Source: DASXYG01 sp036502625 (lineage in GTDB: Bacteria; Actinomycetota; Actinomycetes; Streptosporangiales; Streptosporangiaceae). Taken from it: a stretch of DNA of 64,000 bases. The stretch is from positions 1 through 64,000 of the forward strand of contig DASXYG010000041.1 in the NCBI GenBank assembly GCA_036502625.1, in the 5' to 3' direction. The position numbers were made by a program, and so were the translations under genes. Below, one piece after another: positions 46,393-55,640 of the stretch (the stretch's first letter is position 1; every line of letters starts with the position of its first letter). The notes under the pieces were generated by a model. The model was not told where the DNA came from. It worked only from the letters and a program-made list of their open reading frames with translations, and did not search any database.

Positions 46393-47949
46393 ATGGGATG
46401 GGCAGTGGCCACTCTTAGTTCGAAGCAAGCGCAAGACGACGCGCCCGAGTCGTCCGGGTCGGGGGGCCTTGACCGGGGCGTGCTCGCCGTCGCCGTGGTC
46501 GTGGTGCTCGGCGCGGTCATGTCCATCCTCGACGTAACGGTCGTGAACGTCGCGATCAAACACCTGGCCGGCGAGTTCAAGACCTCGCTCGCCACGATCC
46601 AGTGGGTGGCCACCGGCTACACACTCGCGCTCGCCACGGTCATCCCGGTCACCGGGTGGGCGTCCGCGCGGTTCGGCACCAAGCGGCTCTACATGATCTC
46701 GATCGCGCTGTTCGTGATCGGCTCTGCGCTGGCCGGTTTGGCGTGGTCGGCCGGCAGCATCGTCGTGTTCCGCGTGCTCCAGGGCCTCGGCGGCGGCATG
46801 ATCATGCCGGCCGGCATGACGATCCTCACGCAGGCCGCGGGCCCGCAGCGGGTCGGCCGGGTGATGAGCGTGGTCGGCATCCCGATGCTGCTCGGCCCCA
46901 TCCTCGGGCCGATCCTCGGCGGCTGGCTCGTCGACGCCGTCTCCTGGCGGTGGATCTTCTTCATCAACCTGCCGATCGGCATCGTCGCGCTCTACCTTTC
47001 GCGCCGCATCCTCAAGCCCGACGCCCCGCGCCCGGCCGAGAAGCTCGACATCATCGGCCTGCTCCTGCTGTCGCCCGGCCTGGCCCTGCTGATCTACGGC
47101 CTCGCCAAGGGCGCCGAGCGCAGCGACTTCACCGCACCCGAGGCGCTGGTCACCACGCTCGTGGGCGCCGTCCTCGTCATCGGGTTCGTGTTCCGCGCGC
47201 TGATGGCCAAGTCGCCGCTGATCGACCTCCGGCTGCTCAAGCGCCGCTCGGTCGTCTCGGCGTCCGGCACGATGGTGCTGTTCATGGCCGCGTTCATGGG
47301 CGCCATGCTGCTGCTCCCGCTGTACTTCCAGTCGGTGCGGGCGGAGACGGCGTTCGCGTCCGGCCTGCTCATCGCGCCGCAGGGCATCGGCGCGATGGCC
47401 ACCATGAACCTCGGCGGCCGGCTCACCGACCGCGTCGGCGCCGGCCGGGTCGTCATGGTCGGCCTGGCCATCGTGGTGGCCACGTTCGCGGCGTTCACCG
47501 CCATCCTCGGCCCCGCCACGTCGTACTGGGCGCTCGGCGCGGTGCTGCTCGTCATGGGCATGGGCATGGGCTTCGTCATGATGCCGACGATGGCCGCGGC
47601 CATCCAGACCCTGTCCTACGACGAGGTGCCGCGCGCCAGCACGATGCTGAACATCATCCAGCAGGTGTCCACGTCCGTCGGCACCGCGCTGATGTCCGTG
47701 CTCCTCGCCAACAACCTGTCCGACAAGCTCGGCCCGGCGGCGGGCGGCGGCGGCATGGCCGAGGCGGCGAAGATCCCGCCGCAGGTCATGAAGAAGATCG
47801 CCGGCCCGATGGCGGACGCCTTCCAGAACACGTACTGGTGGGCGGTCGCGCTGATGGTGCTGGCTTTCGTCCCGGCGGCCCTGCTGCTGCGCGCCAAGCG
47901 CGCGGCGGCCTCCCCGGGGGAGGCGGTGGCGCCGCCGCCGATGCACTGA
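46393..47949 (+). CDS. DHA2-family (EmrB/QacA) multidrug exporter
   Basis: About 518 residues, 14 membrane helices. Motif C-like LDVTVVNVAIKHL, motif A GWASARFGTKRLY and the long 14-helix order are clear. It is a drug:proton antiporter. The start is uncertain: ATG at 46393 is used, an ATG at 46315 adds 26 residues without conservation, and a GTG at 46405 is possible. No regulator gene is adjacent. It is unrelated in architecture to the tailed exporter at 17588. Confidence 0.9.
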   Translation: MGWAVATLSSKQAQDDAPESSGSGGLDRGVLAVAVVVVLGAVMSILDVTVVNVAIKHLAGEFKTSLATIQWVATGYTLALATVIPVTGWASARFGTKRLYMISIALFVIGSALAGLAWSAGSIVVFRVLQGLGGGMIMPAGMTILTQAAGPQRVGRVMSVVGIPMLLGPILGPILGGWLVDAVSWRWIFFINLPIGIVALYLSRRILKPDAPRPAEKLDIIGLLLLSPGLALLIYGLAKGAERSDFTAPEALVTTLVGAVLVIGFVFRALMAKSPLIDLRLLKRRSVVSASGTMVLFMAAFMGAMLLLPLYFQSVRAETAFASGLLIAPQGIGAMATMNLGGRLTDRVGAGRVVMVGLAIVVATFAAFTAILGPATSYWALGAVLLVMGMGMGFVMMPTMAAAIQTLSYDEVPRASTMLNIIQQVSTSVGTALMSVLLANNLSDKLGPAAGGGGMAEAAKIPPQVMKKIAGPMADAFQNTYWWAVALMVLAFVPAALLLRAKRAAASPGEAVAPPPMH

Positions 47950-47972
47950 CCCGTACGACACGGCCACACGAA

Positions 47973-48008
47973 GAAGCCGGGCTCCGCGGTGACGCGGAAC
48001 CCGGCTTC
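47973..48008 (+). terminator. 16-bp hairpin terminator after the exporter
   Basis: GAAGCCGGGCTCCGCG (47973-47988), loop GTGA, and CGCGGAACCCGGCTTC (47993-48008) pair with one mismatch, 24 bp beyond the exporter stop codon. Followed by TCCTCATG. Confidence 0.9.
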
Positions 48009-48043
48009 TCCTCATGATCGCCGAATGCTGTGGGGCATAAGGC

Positions 48044-48083
48044 GGGGCGGCGACCCGGACCCCCCGAACCGGGCCGCCGCCCC
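48044..48083. terminator. Second strong hairpin in the exporter-tRNA gap
   Basis: A 15-bp stem with one mismatch (arms 48044-48058 and 48069-48083, 10-base loop). The gap 48009-48404 has no supported gene; this hairpin may back up the exporter terminator or end an unseen small RNA. The rest of the gap includes the tRNA promoter region. Confidence 0.5.
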
Positions 48084-48404
48084 TCATCGCCCGAGACGGT
48101 GTCCATCGGGCGGCGATGGCTTGATACCCCCACTGACGTGGAGTGATACATCTGATCGTGGATTTCTTTGGATCTTCTTCGGGGCGTTCGCGAATCCCTT
48201 ACGACACAGGGGAAATCCGAAGCCGGTTCGTTGTCACGGCCCCAGGACGACCCCCATCGCACAGACCTCAACCCGGGCGGCTCGGCCCCACCGTCCCGCC
48301 CTGCCGACACCCCCGACCACCCCTCACCGGCCCGCACACCCGATACCGTTTTGCCGCCATGCCGCCCGCCCAGTACGCTAGGTCCGCCCGTACGACACGG
48401 GCCT

Positions 48405-48496
48405 GGAGGATTCGCCTAGTCCGGTCTATGGCGCCGCACTGCTAATGCGGTTTGGGTGCAAGCCCATCCGGGGTTCAAATCCCCGATCCTCCGCCA
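48405..48496 (+). tRNA. tRNA-Ser (anticodon GCU)
   Basis: A full cloverleaf: acceptor GGAGGAT (48405-48411) pairs with ATCCTCC (48486-48492), the anticodon stem-loop GCCGCA-CTGCTAA-TGCGGT carries GCU, a long class II variable arm follows, and the T-arm is CCGGGGTTCAAATCCCCG. The discriminator G is at 48493, followed by a genomically encoded CCA. Unlike the UGA serine tRNA fragments near the left end, this one is complete and without an inserted element. Confidence 0.95.
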
Positions 48497-48596
48497 CCCG
48501 ACCAGCGGTAACGCCCGATCTAACGATCATGGCCGTGCCGCTGGTCTTTTCGTTTCGTATCCAGGTGTCCGTGGTCGCGGTGCGGGCGCGCGTTCG

Positions 48597-50519
48597 TCAT
48601 TCGTGACCGAGGGCCCTGTCGTACTCGTCCGCGAAGTAGTCGTCCAGGGACTTGCCGCCGAACGTTTCCAGCGGCTCGCCTAGGACGCTGTTGATCTGTG
48701 CGGGCCAGTGCCGGACCTCCGGCGACAGGACGCGGGTGACCTCGCGCAGCAGCGGGTCCTCGATCTGCCCGGCGTCGGGCCAGGACCGGTACAGGATATG
48801 GCCCACGTGCTTCAGCGCGTCGGCATAGAGCGCATGGCACGCCGCGACGTACCGCGAACGGCGGTCGGCGCTCCAGCCCGCCCGTCCGGCGGAGCCCGAC
48901 GGCAGCACGTCGCGCAGGCCGTTCGGCGACCGGCGGAAGAAGCCGCCCTTGTCGAGCTCGATGGTGAGGACCGACACGGCGGTCAGCTCGCGCTGGAAGG
49001 GGTGCTCGCGCCGGTCGATCCGCAGCACCGGCTTGCCGTCCGCGTCCGGATGCGCGTGGTCGACGAACGCCGGCCCGTCGGCGTCGTAGTCGATCTCCGG
49101 GCTGAGGCGGTCGATGTCCTCCAGGGAGAGACCGGTGTGACCCCTCCTGGCGGCCCAGTAGAGCCACGCCGTGCGCGCGTTGTCGGCGAGCTTCGCTACC
49201 AGCAGCTCGGCGGTGTTGACGGCGTCGTCCAGGATCGCCTTCTTCTCCGGGTCCTTCTCCTTGTCGGCCCGGCGCCGCAGGTCGCGTACGTAGACCGCGC
49301 CCTCGTTGTCGGCCCAGTGCTGGATTGTCATCGGTTCGCCGCGCCGCACCTGCTTGGCCGACTTGTCGACGAGCTTCTCCAGCGCCTTGATCCGGTTGGT
49401 CACGTAGCGGCCCGCGCGCGTGGCGTAGAAGGCGTTCCGGCGGCCGAACCGGTCGAGGAGGTCCTGGAGGGCCTTGTCGCCCGTGACGTTGAGTTCGCGG
49501 GCGATGCGCTCCTCCTCCCCGCAGTCGCGCGCGGCGGCGGGCGCCAGGCGTACGGGGGCCGCGCCGACGAGCGCCGCGTGCGCCACGCGGACGCGCGGCT
49601 CGCTCGGCCCGAGGGCGAGCGGGCAGCCGTGTGCGCGGTCCGCAGCACGGGCGGCGGCGACCCGTTTCCGCAGCGAGGCGAGGCTCCGGCCGGCGCCGCG
49701 CACGTCACCGTGTTCGGCGGCGCGGCGTGCGGCGTCGGCGTCACCGCGGGCGAGCCGCTCCGGCGTGGCCGGGACGTGTTCGGGCAGATGAAGCTTGCGG
49801 GGCAGCGCCTTTCCGGCCTCGCTGAAGAGCTCGAACGGCCGCAGCGTCGCGCCGACGGCTCCGGGCAGCGCGTACGCGAACGCCTTCCCCGGCCCTCCCT
49901 CGTGCCAGTCGTCCACGAACGGGGTGGAGAACCCCTGCCACACCTGTTTCGCGCTGGTCAGCGGGTTCTGCTTGAACATGTGCGCGACGTCGCCCCATGT
50001 GGACTTGAACTTCGATTTCGAGCACAGGTGCATCATGCAGCCCAGCGAGGCGACACCCTGGACGATCTTCTTGCCGCCTTGGTAGAGGCCCCCGCCGATC
50101 TTGCAGGCGGTGTCCAAGGCCTTGCCGCAGTCCCAGTCGTAGTTTCCGCGGTCGCTGAACTCGAACCACGGGCGGCCCTTGGCCGGCTCCCAGTCGCCGG
50201 CCGCGCCGTGCCGTTCGGTGTCGGCGTACGGAAGGCTTTCGAGCGGCACCAGCGACGCGTAGGCGTCGGTGCCCGGGCCGGTGCGCCCCTTCGCCGGTAC
50301 GCGCCCGTGACCGCCGTCGGTGTCGCAGCGCTCGTGCCCGCTCGCGGACGTGACGCGGCAGATGACCCGCCCGGCCGCGCCGCTGGTCACGCGCGGCAGG
50401 CCGGCCACGATCAACCCGGCGAGGATCACCAGCGCGAGCACTCCGGCGGCGAGGTACTCGGCGAACGACGCACCACGGTCGCCGTGCGCGACGCGGCCGA
50501 CCCGTCCAGAAACCGACAC
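48597..50519 (-). CDS. Prepilin-leader protein with unknown C-terminal domain, 640 aa
   Basis: The N-terminus GDRGASFAEYLAAGVLALVILAGLIVAG is a Flp/TadE-type prepilin leader: basic start, Gly before the cleavage site, Glu at +5 region and a hydrophobic helix. Then come paired cysteines (GKALDTACKIGG, ASLGCMMHLCSKS), a mid-region hydrophobic patch (AFAYALPGAVGATLRPFELF), long helical stretches and a C-terminal domain (about 480-640; EIDYDADGPAFVDHAHPDADG and others) I do not recognise. The layout parallels the calpain-ended protein at 51784. It is probably exported and processed like Tad pilin; effector function is inference. GTG start at 50519. Confidence 0.7.
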   Translation of the reverse strand: MSVSGRVGRVAHGDRGASFAEYLAAGVLALVILAGLIVAGLPRVTSGAAGRVICRVTSASGHERCDTDGGHGRVPAKGRTGPGTDAYASLVPLESLPYADTERHGAAGDWEPAKGRPWFEFSDRGNYDWDCGKALDTACKIGGGLYQGGKKIVQGVASLGCMMHLCSKSKFKSTWGDVAHMFKQNPLTSAKQVWQGFSTPFVDDWHEGGPGKAFAYALPGAVGATLRPFELFSEAGKALPRKLHLPEHVPATPERLARGDADAARRAAEHGDVRGAGRSLASLRKRVAAARAADRAHGCPLALGPSEPRVRVAHAALVGAAPVRLAPAAARDCGEEERIARELNVTGDKALQDLLDRFGRRNAFYATRAGRYVTNRIKALEKLVDKSAKQVRRGEPMTIQHWADNEGAVYVRDLRRRADKEKDPEKKAILDDAVNTAELLVAKLADNARTAWLYWAARRGHTGLSLEDIDRLSPEIDYDADGPAFVDHAHPDADGKPVLRIDRREHPFQRELTAVSVLTIELDKGGFFRRSPNGLRDVLPSGSAGRAGWSADRRSRYVAACHALYADALKHVGHILYRSWPDAGQIEDPLLREVTRVLSPEVRHWPAQINSVLGEPLETFGGKSLDDYFADEYDRALGHE

Positions 50520-50656
50520 ACATCACCCCAGGCTCGAATGAAGGAGGAGGACGCCGACCTCGAGGGTCGGCATACGTTATCGGAATATGTCGCGACCGGA
50601 GGCCGTACGGAGCGCAGTGGAGCTCGCTGTGGACGCGCCGTGCGTCACAGCCGAGG

Positions 50657-51580
50657 CTAGGCGGGGCTAGGGGCGGGGCCGACGGTGGCGTACCCGGTGG
50701 CGTCGGCGCGGCAGACGGTCGTGCGGCCGAGGTCGTGCGCGGCGCGGTGCGACGGGTCGCGCCACATGATCATCAGGTCGCAGACGACGCCGGCCAGGCA
50801 GGGGACCAGCGCCAGCCCCCACAGGACGAGGGCGCGCGGGGCCAGCCGCCGCAGCGGCGCCCGGCCCGGCGCCGCGACCTGGCGCACGCGCAGGCGGAAC
50901 AGCAGCTTCCCGAGCGTGGTGCCGCCCGCGCAGGCGCAGGCGAGCTCGTACACGGGACCGGTCAGTAGGAGCGCGGCCGCGACGGCGGCTCTGCCGGCAC
51001 CCCCCACGGCCGTCGCGGCCGCGGAGCCGAGGACGGCGCAGACGAGCAGGTCGACGCCGCGCGCGGCGATCCGTACACCGGGGTGCGCCAGGCCGGGCGC
51101 GCGTTCCCGCGGGCCGACGGCCTGGTAGCCCGCGTCGACTCCGTACCCGGTGGCGCTCGTCCGGCAGACGACCGTGCCGGCGATCGCGTCGTGAATCGCC
51201 CGGCCCGCGACCCGGTCGGTCACCATCACCAGGAGGTTCACGAACCAGATCGCCATGAGGGGCAGCATGGTGAGCGCGCGTGCCGTCAGCGCGCCGGCCG
51301 ACGGGGCGCTGACGGGGTCGCGGGCCGAGGCGATGCGCAGCCCGAAGACGCGCTTGCCGAGCGTGCCGCCGGTGATCGATCCGACGATCTCGTACAGCGG
51401 CGGCACGAGCCAGCCCGCGGCGACGACCGGACCGCCGGCGCCGATCAGCGGCTCGCACAGCGCCACGATCGCTCCCCCGGCGCCGAACCCGATCACCAGG
51501 TCGACGAGGCGCGCGCACACCCGCCGTGCCCGCCCCGCGAGCGGCGGCAACCGACCGCCCGCGCGTGCTCGCTGATCCAT
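50657..51580 (-). CDS. Double RDD-domain membrane protein
   Basis: 307 residues, two RDD domains in tandem, each with three membrane helices and the motif pair around Arg and Asp (RRVCARLVDLVIGFGAG ... GGTLGKRVFGLRI; VRIAARGVDLLVCAVLG ... GTTLGKLLFRLRV). RDD proteins are poorly understood transport or anchoring proteins. It lies between the two prepilin-leader genes, so it may be part of their secretion or immunity. ATG at 51580 precedes the conserved part. Confidence 0.8.
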   Translation of the reverse strand: MDQRARAGGRLPPLAGRARRVCARLVDLVIGFGAGGAIVALCEPLIGAGGPVVAAGWLVPPLYEIVGSITGGTLGKRVFGLRIASARDPVSAPSAGALTARALTMLPLMAIWFVNLLVMVTDRVAGRAIHDAIAGTVVCRTSATGYGVDAGYQAVGPRERAPGLAHPGVRIAARGVDLLVCAVLGSAAATAVGGAGRAAVAAALLLTGPVYELACACAGGTTLGKLLFRLRVRQVAAPGRAPLRRLAPRALVLWGLALVPCLAGVVCDLMIMWRDPSHRAAHDLGRTTVCRADATGYATVGPAPSPA

Positions 51581-51771
51581 CGGCGCCCCGTCGTGTCGTC
51601 GTCCTGATCCGGGAATGAACGCCTCACGACGGCACGAAGGTCTCGATATCGGCACACGGACCCTACCGGCCCCCGTACGGGGCACGTACGGGATTCACGG
51701 CGATCGCGTCAGGGACCCGTGTAAGCGTGGTCCTGTCAACGGCCTGTCATCGTGATTTAAGTACGCCTGCC

Positions 51772-51777
51772 TAGATT
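51772..51777 (+). promoter_or_regulatory. -10 element of a leaderless gene
   Basis: TAGATT ends 6 bp before the GTG at 51784 with no ribosome binding site between, so the mRNA should start at or near the start codon. A near-identical CCTAGATTC lies at 53553-53561, with TTGTCC 18 bp upstream (53531-53536), before the gene at 53678. Confidence 0.5.
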
Positions 51778-51783
51778 CACCTG

Positions 51784-53505
51784 GTGACACCGCTTCCTAT
51801 TCGGCATGCCCGGTGGATTCCGCGATGGGCATCCGACCGCGGCTCCGGCACCATCGAATATCTCGCCCTGGGCGTTATCGCCGCGCTGATCATCGGCGGC
51901 CTCGTGGCGATCGGGGCTCCGGGGGAATTCGGCAAGGGCGCGGACACCACGATATGCAAGACGGTCGACCACAAGAACTGCGCCGTCGACAGCTCGAAGA
52001 ACTCGCCGCGGAAACGTACCGATCCCGCTCGTACGGACGCGGACGGCGTGCCGAAGGATTCCGGGTGCCACGGCCTCTGGGGTTGCGCGCTGAGTGCCGG
52101 GGGCCATTACTTCGGTGGCCTGATCGGCTCGTTGGCGGACGCCGGCCGTGGAATTGGCGCCGTATTCACCACGAATCCATGGACCACGCTGCAGGGTCTC
52201 GGCAAGGAGATCTGGGGCACCACCGGCGGGGCGCAGTACACGGCGTGGAAACAATGCCGGTCCGGCGGTGATCGGGCCGCGTGCGATGAGGCGAACCGCT
52301 GTGTCACGGAGAACATGGCCCTTCCCGGCGGGTGCCTGATCGTCGACGGGGTCATCGACGACACGGTGAAGGACGACTTCTCCAACGGCCGATACGCGCA
52401 GATGTCCGGGCGCGCCGTGATGAACACCGTCCTGCTGTTCGTGCCGGCGAAGGTTCCCGGCCTGGGCCGGCTCGGCAAGGTCCTGAAAGGTGCGCGAGCC
52501 GCTGAGGACGGCGAACGGGCGTCCAGGGTGCCGAAGAGCCGCTCGGAATCCGTCGAGCAGGCGCGAAAGCGGCAACGAAGTGTTATCGGCCAGCGCTGGT
52601 CGGAATTCGACGCGTTGAACGATCGCGGGAAGACGGCGTTTCTCGACAGGCTGACGCCGGCCCAGATATACCGCCAGTATCTGGTGGGGATGCCCCTTGC
52701 CGAGGCTTCCGACGTCCTGGCGCACCTATCGGCCGAACAAGCCAATGACCTCTATCGAGCATTCCCGAACGACGACAATTTCCGCACCTTCGTTCTTGCG
52801 CACGTGTCGCCGAAGGCGCTCGAGAAGATCAACCCGAATCCCAAGGGCAACCGGTTCGTACGCTGGCGCAAGATCGATACGAAGGTGTTCGACGGTGCGC
52901 CGAAAGTCGCGGACGTGACCCAGGGCAAGTACGCCACGTGCTGGTGTCTCGCGTCCATGCAGGCCATCGCGCGGCAGTCGCCGGAGATGATCGAGAACAT
53001 GATCAAGGAGAATCCGAACGGCACCTTCACGGTGACGTTCGGAGGCGGCCGCAAAGTGACCGTCACGCCCGATCTGCCGGCCGACAGCGCGCGCATGCGC
53101 ACGGTCGCCTGGCCGGCCATCCTCGAGAAGGCATTCGCGCAGATGGACGGCGGTTATGAGTACATAAACACGGGCAAGGCGCGCCTGGCGCTCACGGATA
53201 TGACGGGAAACCAGGCGGCCAAGTATCAGGCGGTCAAGCCGTCGATGCGCGATATCGCCGCCCGCTTCCGTAACGGCTACGCGTACACCGTGACCTTCCC
53301 GGCGGCACGGATGCTCCACGGCATCCCCAACCTCAGGGGCCGCGGGATCGCCGGGCGCCACGCGTACGCGGTCGTCGCCGTCGACGAGTCCGCCCGTACC
53401 GTCACGCTCGCGAACCCCTGGGGGGCGAGCGCCAAACCGGTCACGCTGACCGAGCGCGAGCTCGGCAACGCAGGGATCACGCTGTCCGAGGCGCCGACGA
53501 GATGA
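51784..53505 (+). CDS. Prepilin-leader protein with calpain-type (C2) peptidase domain
   Basis: 573 residues. N-terminus: DRGSGTIEYLALGVIAALIIGG (19-40) is a Flp-type prepilin leader with the conserved Glu-Tyr. Residues about 85-240 hold several cysteines and a hydrophobic pre-toxin-like segment (AVMNTVLLFVPAKVPGLGRL). Residues about 365-573 form a calpain-like cysteine peptidase: catalytic Cys386 in QGKYATCWCLASM, the W-EKA region VAWPAILEKAFAQMDGGYEY, His526 in GRHAYAVVAV and Asn544 in ANPWG. It is probably a secreted protease effector. No immunity gene is evident. Start GTG at 51784. Confidence 0.85.
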   Translation: MTPLPIRHARWIPRWASDRGSGTIEYLALGVIAALIIGGLVAIGAPGEFGKGADTTICKTVDHKNCAVDSSKNSPRKRTDPARTDADGVPKDSGCHGLWGCALSAGGHYFGGLIGSLADAGRGIGAVFTTNPWTTLQGLGKEIWGTTGGAQYTAWKQCRSGGDRAACDEANRCVTENMALPGGCLIVDGVIDDTVKDDFSNGRYAQMSGRAVMNTVLLFVPAKVPGLGRLGKVLKGARAAEDGERASRVPKSRSESVEQARKRQRSVIGQRWSEFDALNDRGKTAFLDRLTPAQIYRQYLVGMPLAEASDVLAHLSAEQANDLYRAFPNDDNFRTFVLAHVSPKALEKINPNPKGNRFVRWRKIDTKVFDGAPKVADVTQGKYATCWCLASMQAIARQSPEMIENMIKENPNGTFTVTFGGGRKVTVTPDLPADSARMRTVAWPAILEKAFAQMDGGYEYINTGKARLALTDMTGNQAAKYQAVKPSMRDIAARFRNGYAYTVTFPAARMLHGIPNLRGRGIAGRHAYAVVAVDESARTVTLANPWGASAKPVTLTERELGNAGITLSEAPTR

Positions 53506-53677
53506 GTCCCGGCGAGATCGCCGTGCGCGGTTGTCCGCGCCGATCGCGTATGCCTAGATTCGTCCGCGACGGTGATCGGCGTTCCGGCGGTGAAAGCCGC
53601 TTCCCCGCGTGAGGTGAACCGGTGAATTCTCGCGAGCACGTGGCCACCCGTTCCGTCCGCGTCGCGGTACGGCCCTC

Positions 53678-54778
53678 ATGACGGCCGCGTCCGTCGAGCC
53701 GGGGCCGCACCCGCGGCACACCGCGACCGCCGGCGTCGTCGGGGTCTCCGTACTGGGCGTGCTGCTCGTCGCGGGTCTGGCCTGGGCGAAGTGGGTGCCG
53801 TACGCGGGCAAGATCGGTGCGCTGAGCGGGACGCACGCCTGGCCTGGGGGTGCGATCTTCGCGTCCTCGGGGAACCCGGGTGCGGCGCCGACGTTCGCCG
53901 GGGCGTGGCACTTCACCGTGGCGTACTTCCAGTCGATCTGGCCGGCGCTGGTGGTCGCGCTGGTGGTCGCCGCGGCCGTCGACGCGCTGGTGCCGCGGGC
54001 GTGGCTGGGCATGGCGATGAACCGGCGGACCCGGTTCGGCCAGGCCGCGGCCGCGGGCACGGCGGCGCTGCCGAGCATGATGTGCACGTGCTGTACGGCG
54101 CCGGTCGCGGTGGGCCTGCGGCGCTGCGGCGTCACGACGGCGGCGAGCCTCGCGTACTGGATCGGCAACCCACTGCTCAACCCGGCCGTCCTGGCGTTCC
54201 TGTTCCTGGTCGGCCCGTGGCAGCTCGGCACGGTCCGCATCGTGGTGGGCGCGGCGCTGGTGTTCGCGGCGGCGCCCGTCATCGCCCGGCTCTTCGGCCC
54301 CGGCGACGAGGACCGCCCGCGGCCCGACCTCCCGGACGGGCCGGGACGGGCCCGGCCGGAACCGATCGCGGTTGCCGACCTTCCGGCGCGCTACGCCCGG
54401 TCCCTCGCCCGGTTCGCCGTCATGCTCGTCCCCGAGTACGTCGCCGCCGTCGCGCTCATCGGCTGGCTGAGCGGCTGGCTGTCGTCGTTCGACAGCCTGG
54501 ACGCGAAGCTCGGGGTGCTCGCCGTGGTCGTCGTGGCGGTGATCGGCACGCTGCTGGTCATCCCCACCGGCGGCGAGATCCCCGTCGTCCTGGCCCTCGC
54601 GGCGGCGGGCGCGAGCGCCGGCACCGTCGGCGCGCTGCTCATCACCCTGCCCGCCCTCAGCATCCCGTCGATCATCATGGTCGGCCGGGCGCTGTCCTGG
54701 CGGGTCACCGCCGCGACGGCCGCGGCCGTCGCCGTCGCCGGCCTCCTCGCCGGCCTGCTGCTGTGGACGCTGGCATGA
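53678..54778 (+). CDS. Permease of the ArsP/DUF318 family
   Basis: 366 residues with about eight to ten membrane helices. The motif SMMCTCCTAPVAVGLRR with vicinal cysteines matches the DUF318 permeases (ArsP, YraQ type), some of which expel trivalent organoarsenicals. GNPLLNPAVLAF is a second conserved motif. No arsenic regulator is nearby, so the substrate is open. Ends 25 bp before the converging NmrA-like gene. Confidence 0.87.
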   Translation: MTAASVEPGPHPRHTATAGVVGVSVLGVLLVAGLAWAKWVPYAGKIGALSGTHAWPGGAIFASSGNPGAAPTFAGAWHFTVAYFQSIWPALVVALVVAAAVDALVPRAWLGMAMNRRTRFGQAAAAGTAALPSMMCTCCTAPVAVGLRRCGVTTAASLAYWIGNPLLNPAVLAFLFLVGPWQLGTVRIVVGAALVFAAAPVIARLFGPGDEDRPRPDLPDGPGRARPEPIAVADLPARYARSLARFAVMLVPEYVAAVALIGWLSGWLSSFDSLDAKLGVLAVVVVAVIGTLLVIPTGGEIPVVLALAAAGASAGTVGALLITLPALSIPSIIMVGRALSWRVTAATAAAVAVAGLLAGLLLWTLA

Positions 54779-54803
54779 CCACGAGCCCGGGTGCGGCCGC
54801 GGC

Positions 54804-55640
54804 TCAGCGGAAGTCGGCCGCGTGGTCGCGGGCCCACTCCGCGAAGGTCAGCGCGGGGCGCCCCAGGACCTCGGGCACCGCGTCGACGGCCAGTCCGGCA
54901 GGCAGCGCCGGCACCTGGCCCCGGCTCCGTATCAGGCGTTCGACCAGGACCTCGGGCAGTTGGGTGAGCTGGTCGGCGCGGTAGGTGTCGACGTCCACCT
55001 CGTCCAGTCGTACCGGTTCACCGAGCGCGTCGGCGATCGCGGCCACCTGCTCGCGCACGGTCAGCGGGCCGGCGCCGAGCACCGGGTAGGCCGCGCCGCG
55101 ATGCGCGTCGTCCAGCAGGGCCCGCACCGCGACCGCGGCGATGTCGCGCTCGTGCACCGCGGAGGTGGTCGCCTCAGGGAACGCGGTGCGCAGCACACGC
55201 CCGGTACGGATGGACCGCCAGCGCAACATGTTCGTCGCGAAGTAGCCCGGTCGTACGAACGTCCAGCCGAGGCCGGCCTCCCGCAGCGCCCGTTCCACCG
55301 TGAGGTGGCGCAGCGCGATCGGGTTGGACTCCGCGTCCGGGAACAGCACCGAGCTCGAGGACAGCAGCACGACGTGCTCCACGCCCGCCTTGCGCGCCGC
55401 CGCCGCGAACTCCGCGGCGGTCTCCGGCTGTGCGTAGAGGAACACCTTGCGCACCCCGGCCAGGGCGTCCGGCAGCGACGCCGGCTCGGTCAGGTCGGCG
55501 CGCACGATCTCCGCCCCGCCGGGCAGCTCGCCGGGCCTCGGATCGCGGCTGGACGCGCGCACGGTCTCCCCGGCCGCCAGCAGCCCGGCCAGCACGGCGC
55601 CGCCCACGTTTCCCCGGGCGCCGGTCACCAGAATCGTCAC
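54804..55640 (-). CDS. NmrA-like NAD(P)-binding oxidoreductase
   Basis: 278 residues of the atypical short-chain dehydrogenase type: ILVTGARGNVGGAVLAGL near the N-terminus and VVLLSSSSVLF, VRPGYFATNML downstream. NmrA-like members sense NAD(P) or reduce quinones (QOR2-like); the usual Tyr-x3-Lys pair is not visible. The GTG at 55640 has AGGAGAGGA about 9 nt upstream. Confidence 0.85.
   Translation of the reverse strand: MTILVTGARGNVGGAVLAGLLAAGETVRASSRDPRPGELPGGAEIVRADLTEPASLPDALAGVRKVFLYAQPETAAEFAAAARKAGVEHVVLLSSSSVLFPDAESNPIALRHLTVERALREAGLGWTFVRPGYFATNMLRWRSIRTGRVLRTAFPEATTSAVHERDIAAVAVRALLDDAHRGAAYPVLGAGPLTVREQVAAIADALGEPVRLDEVDVDTYRADQLTQLPEVLVERLIRSRGQVPALPAGLAVDAVPEVLGRPALTFAEWARDHAADFR

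Noticed and set aside
48009..48404. Small genes in the gap before tRNA-Ser(GCU)
   Set aside because: Plus-strand frames of 80-130 codons exist, but they read into the tRNA gene and have Arg/Pro/His-rich translations without ribosome sites.
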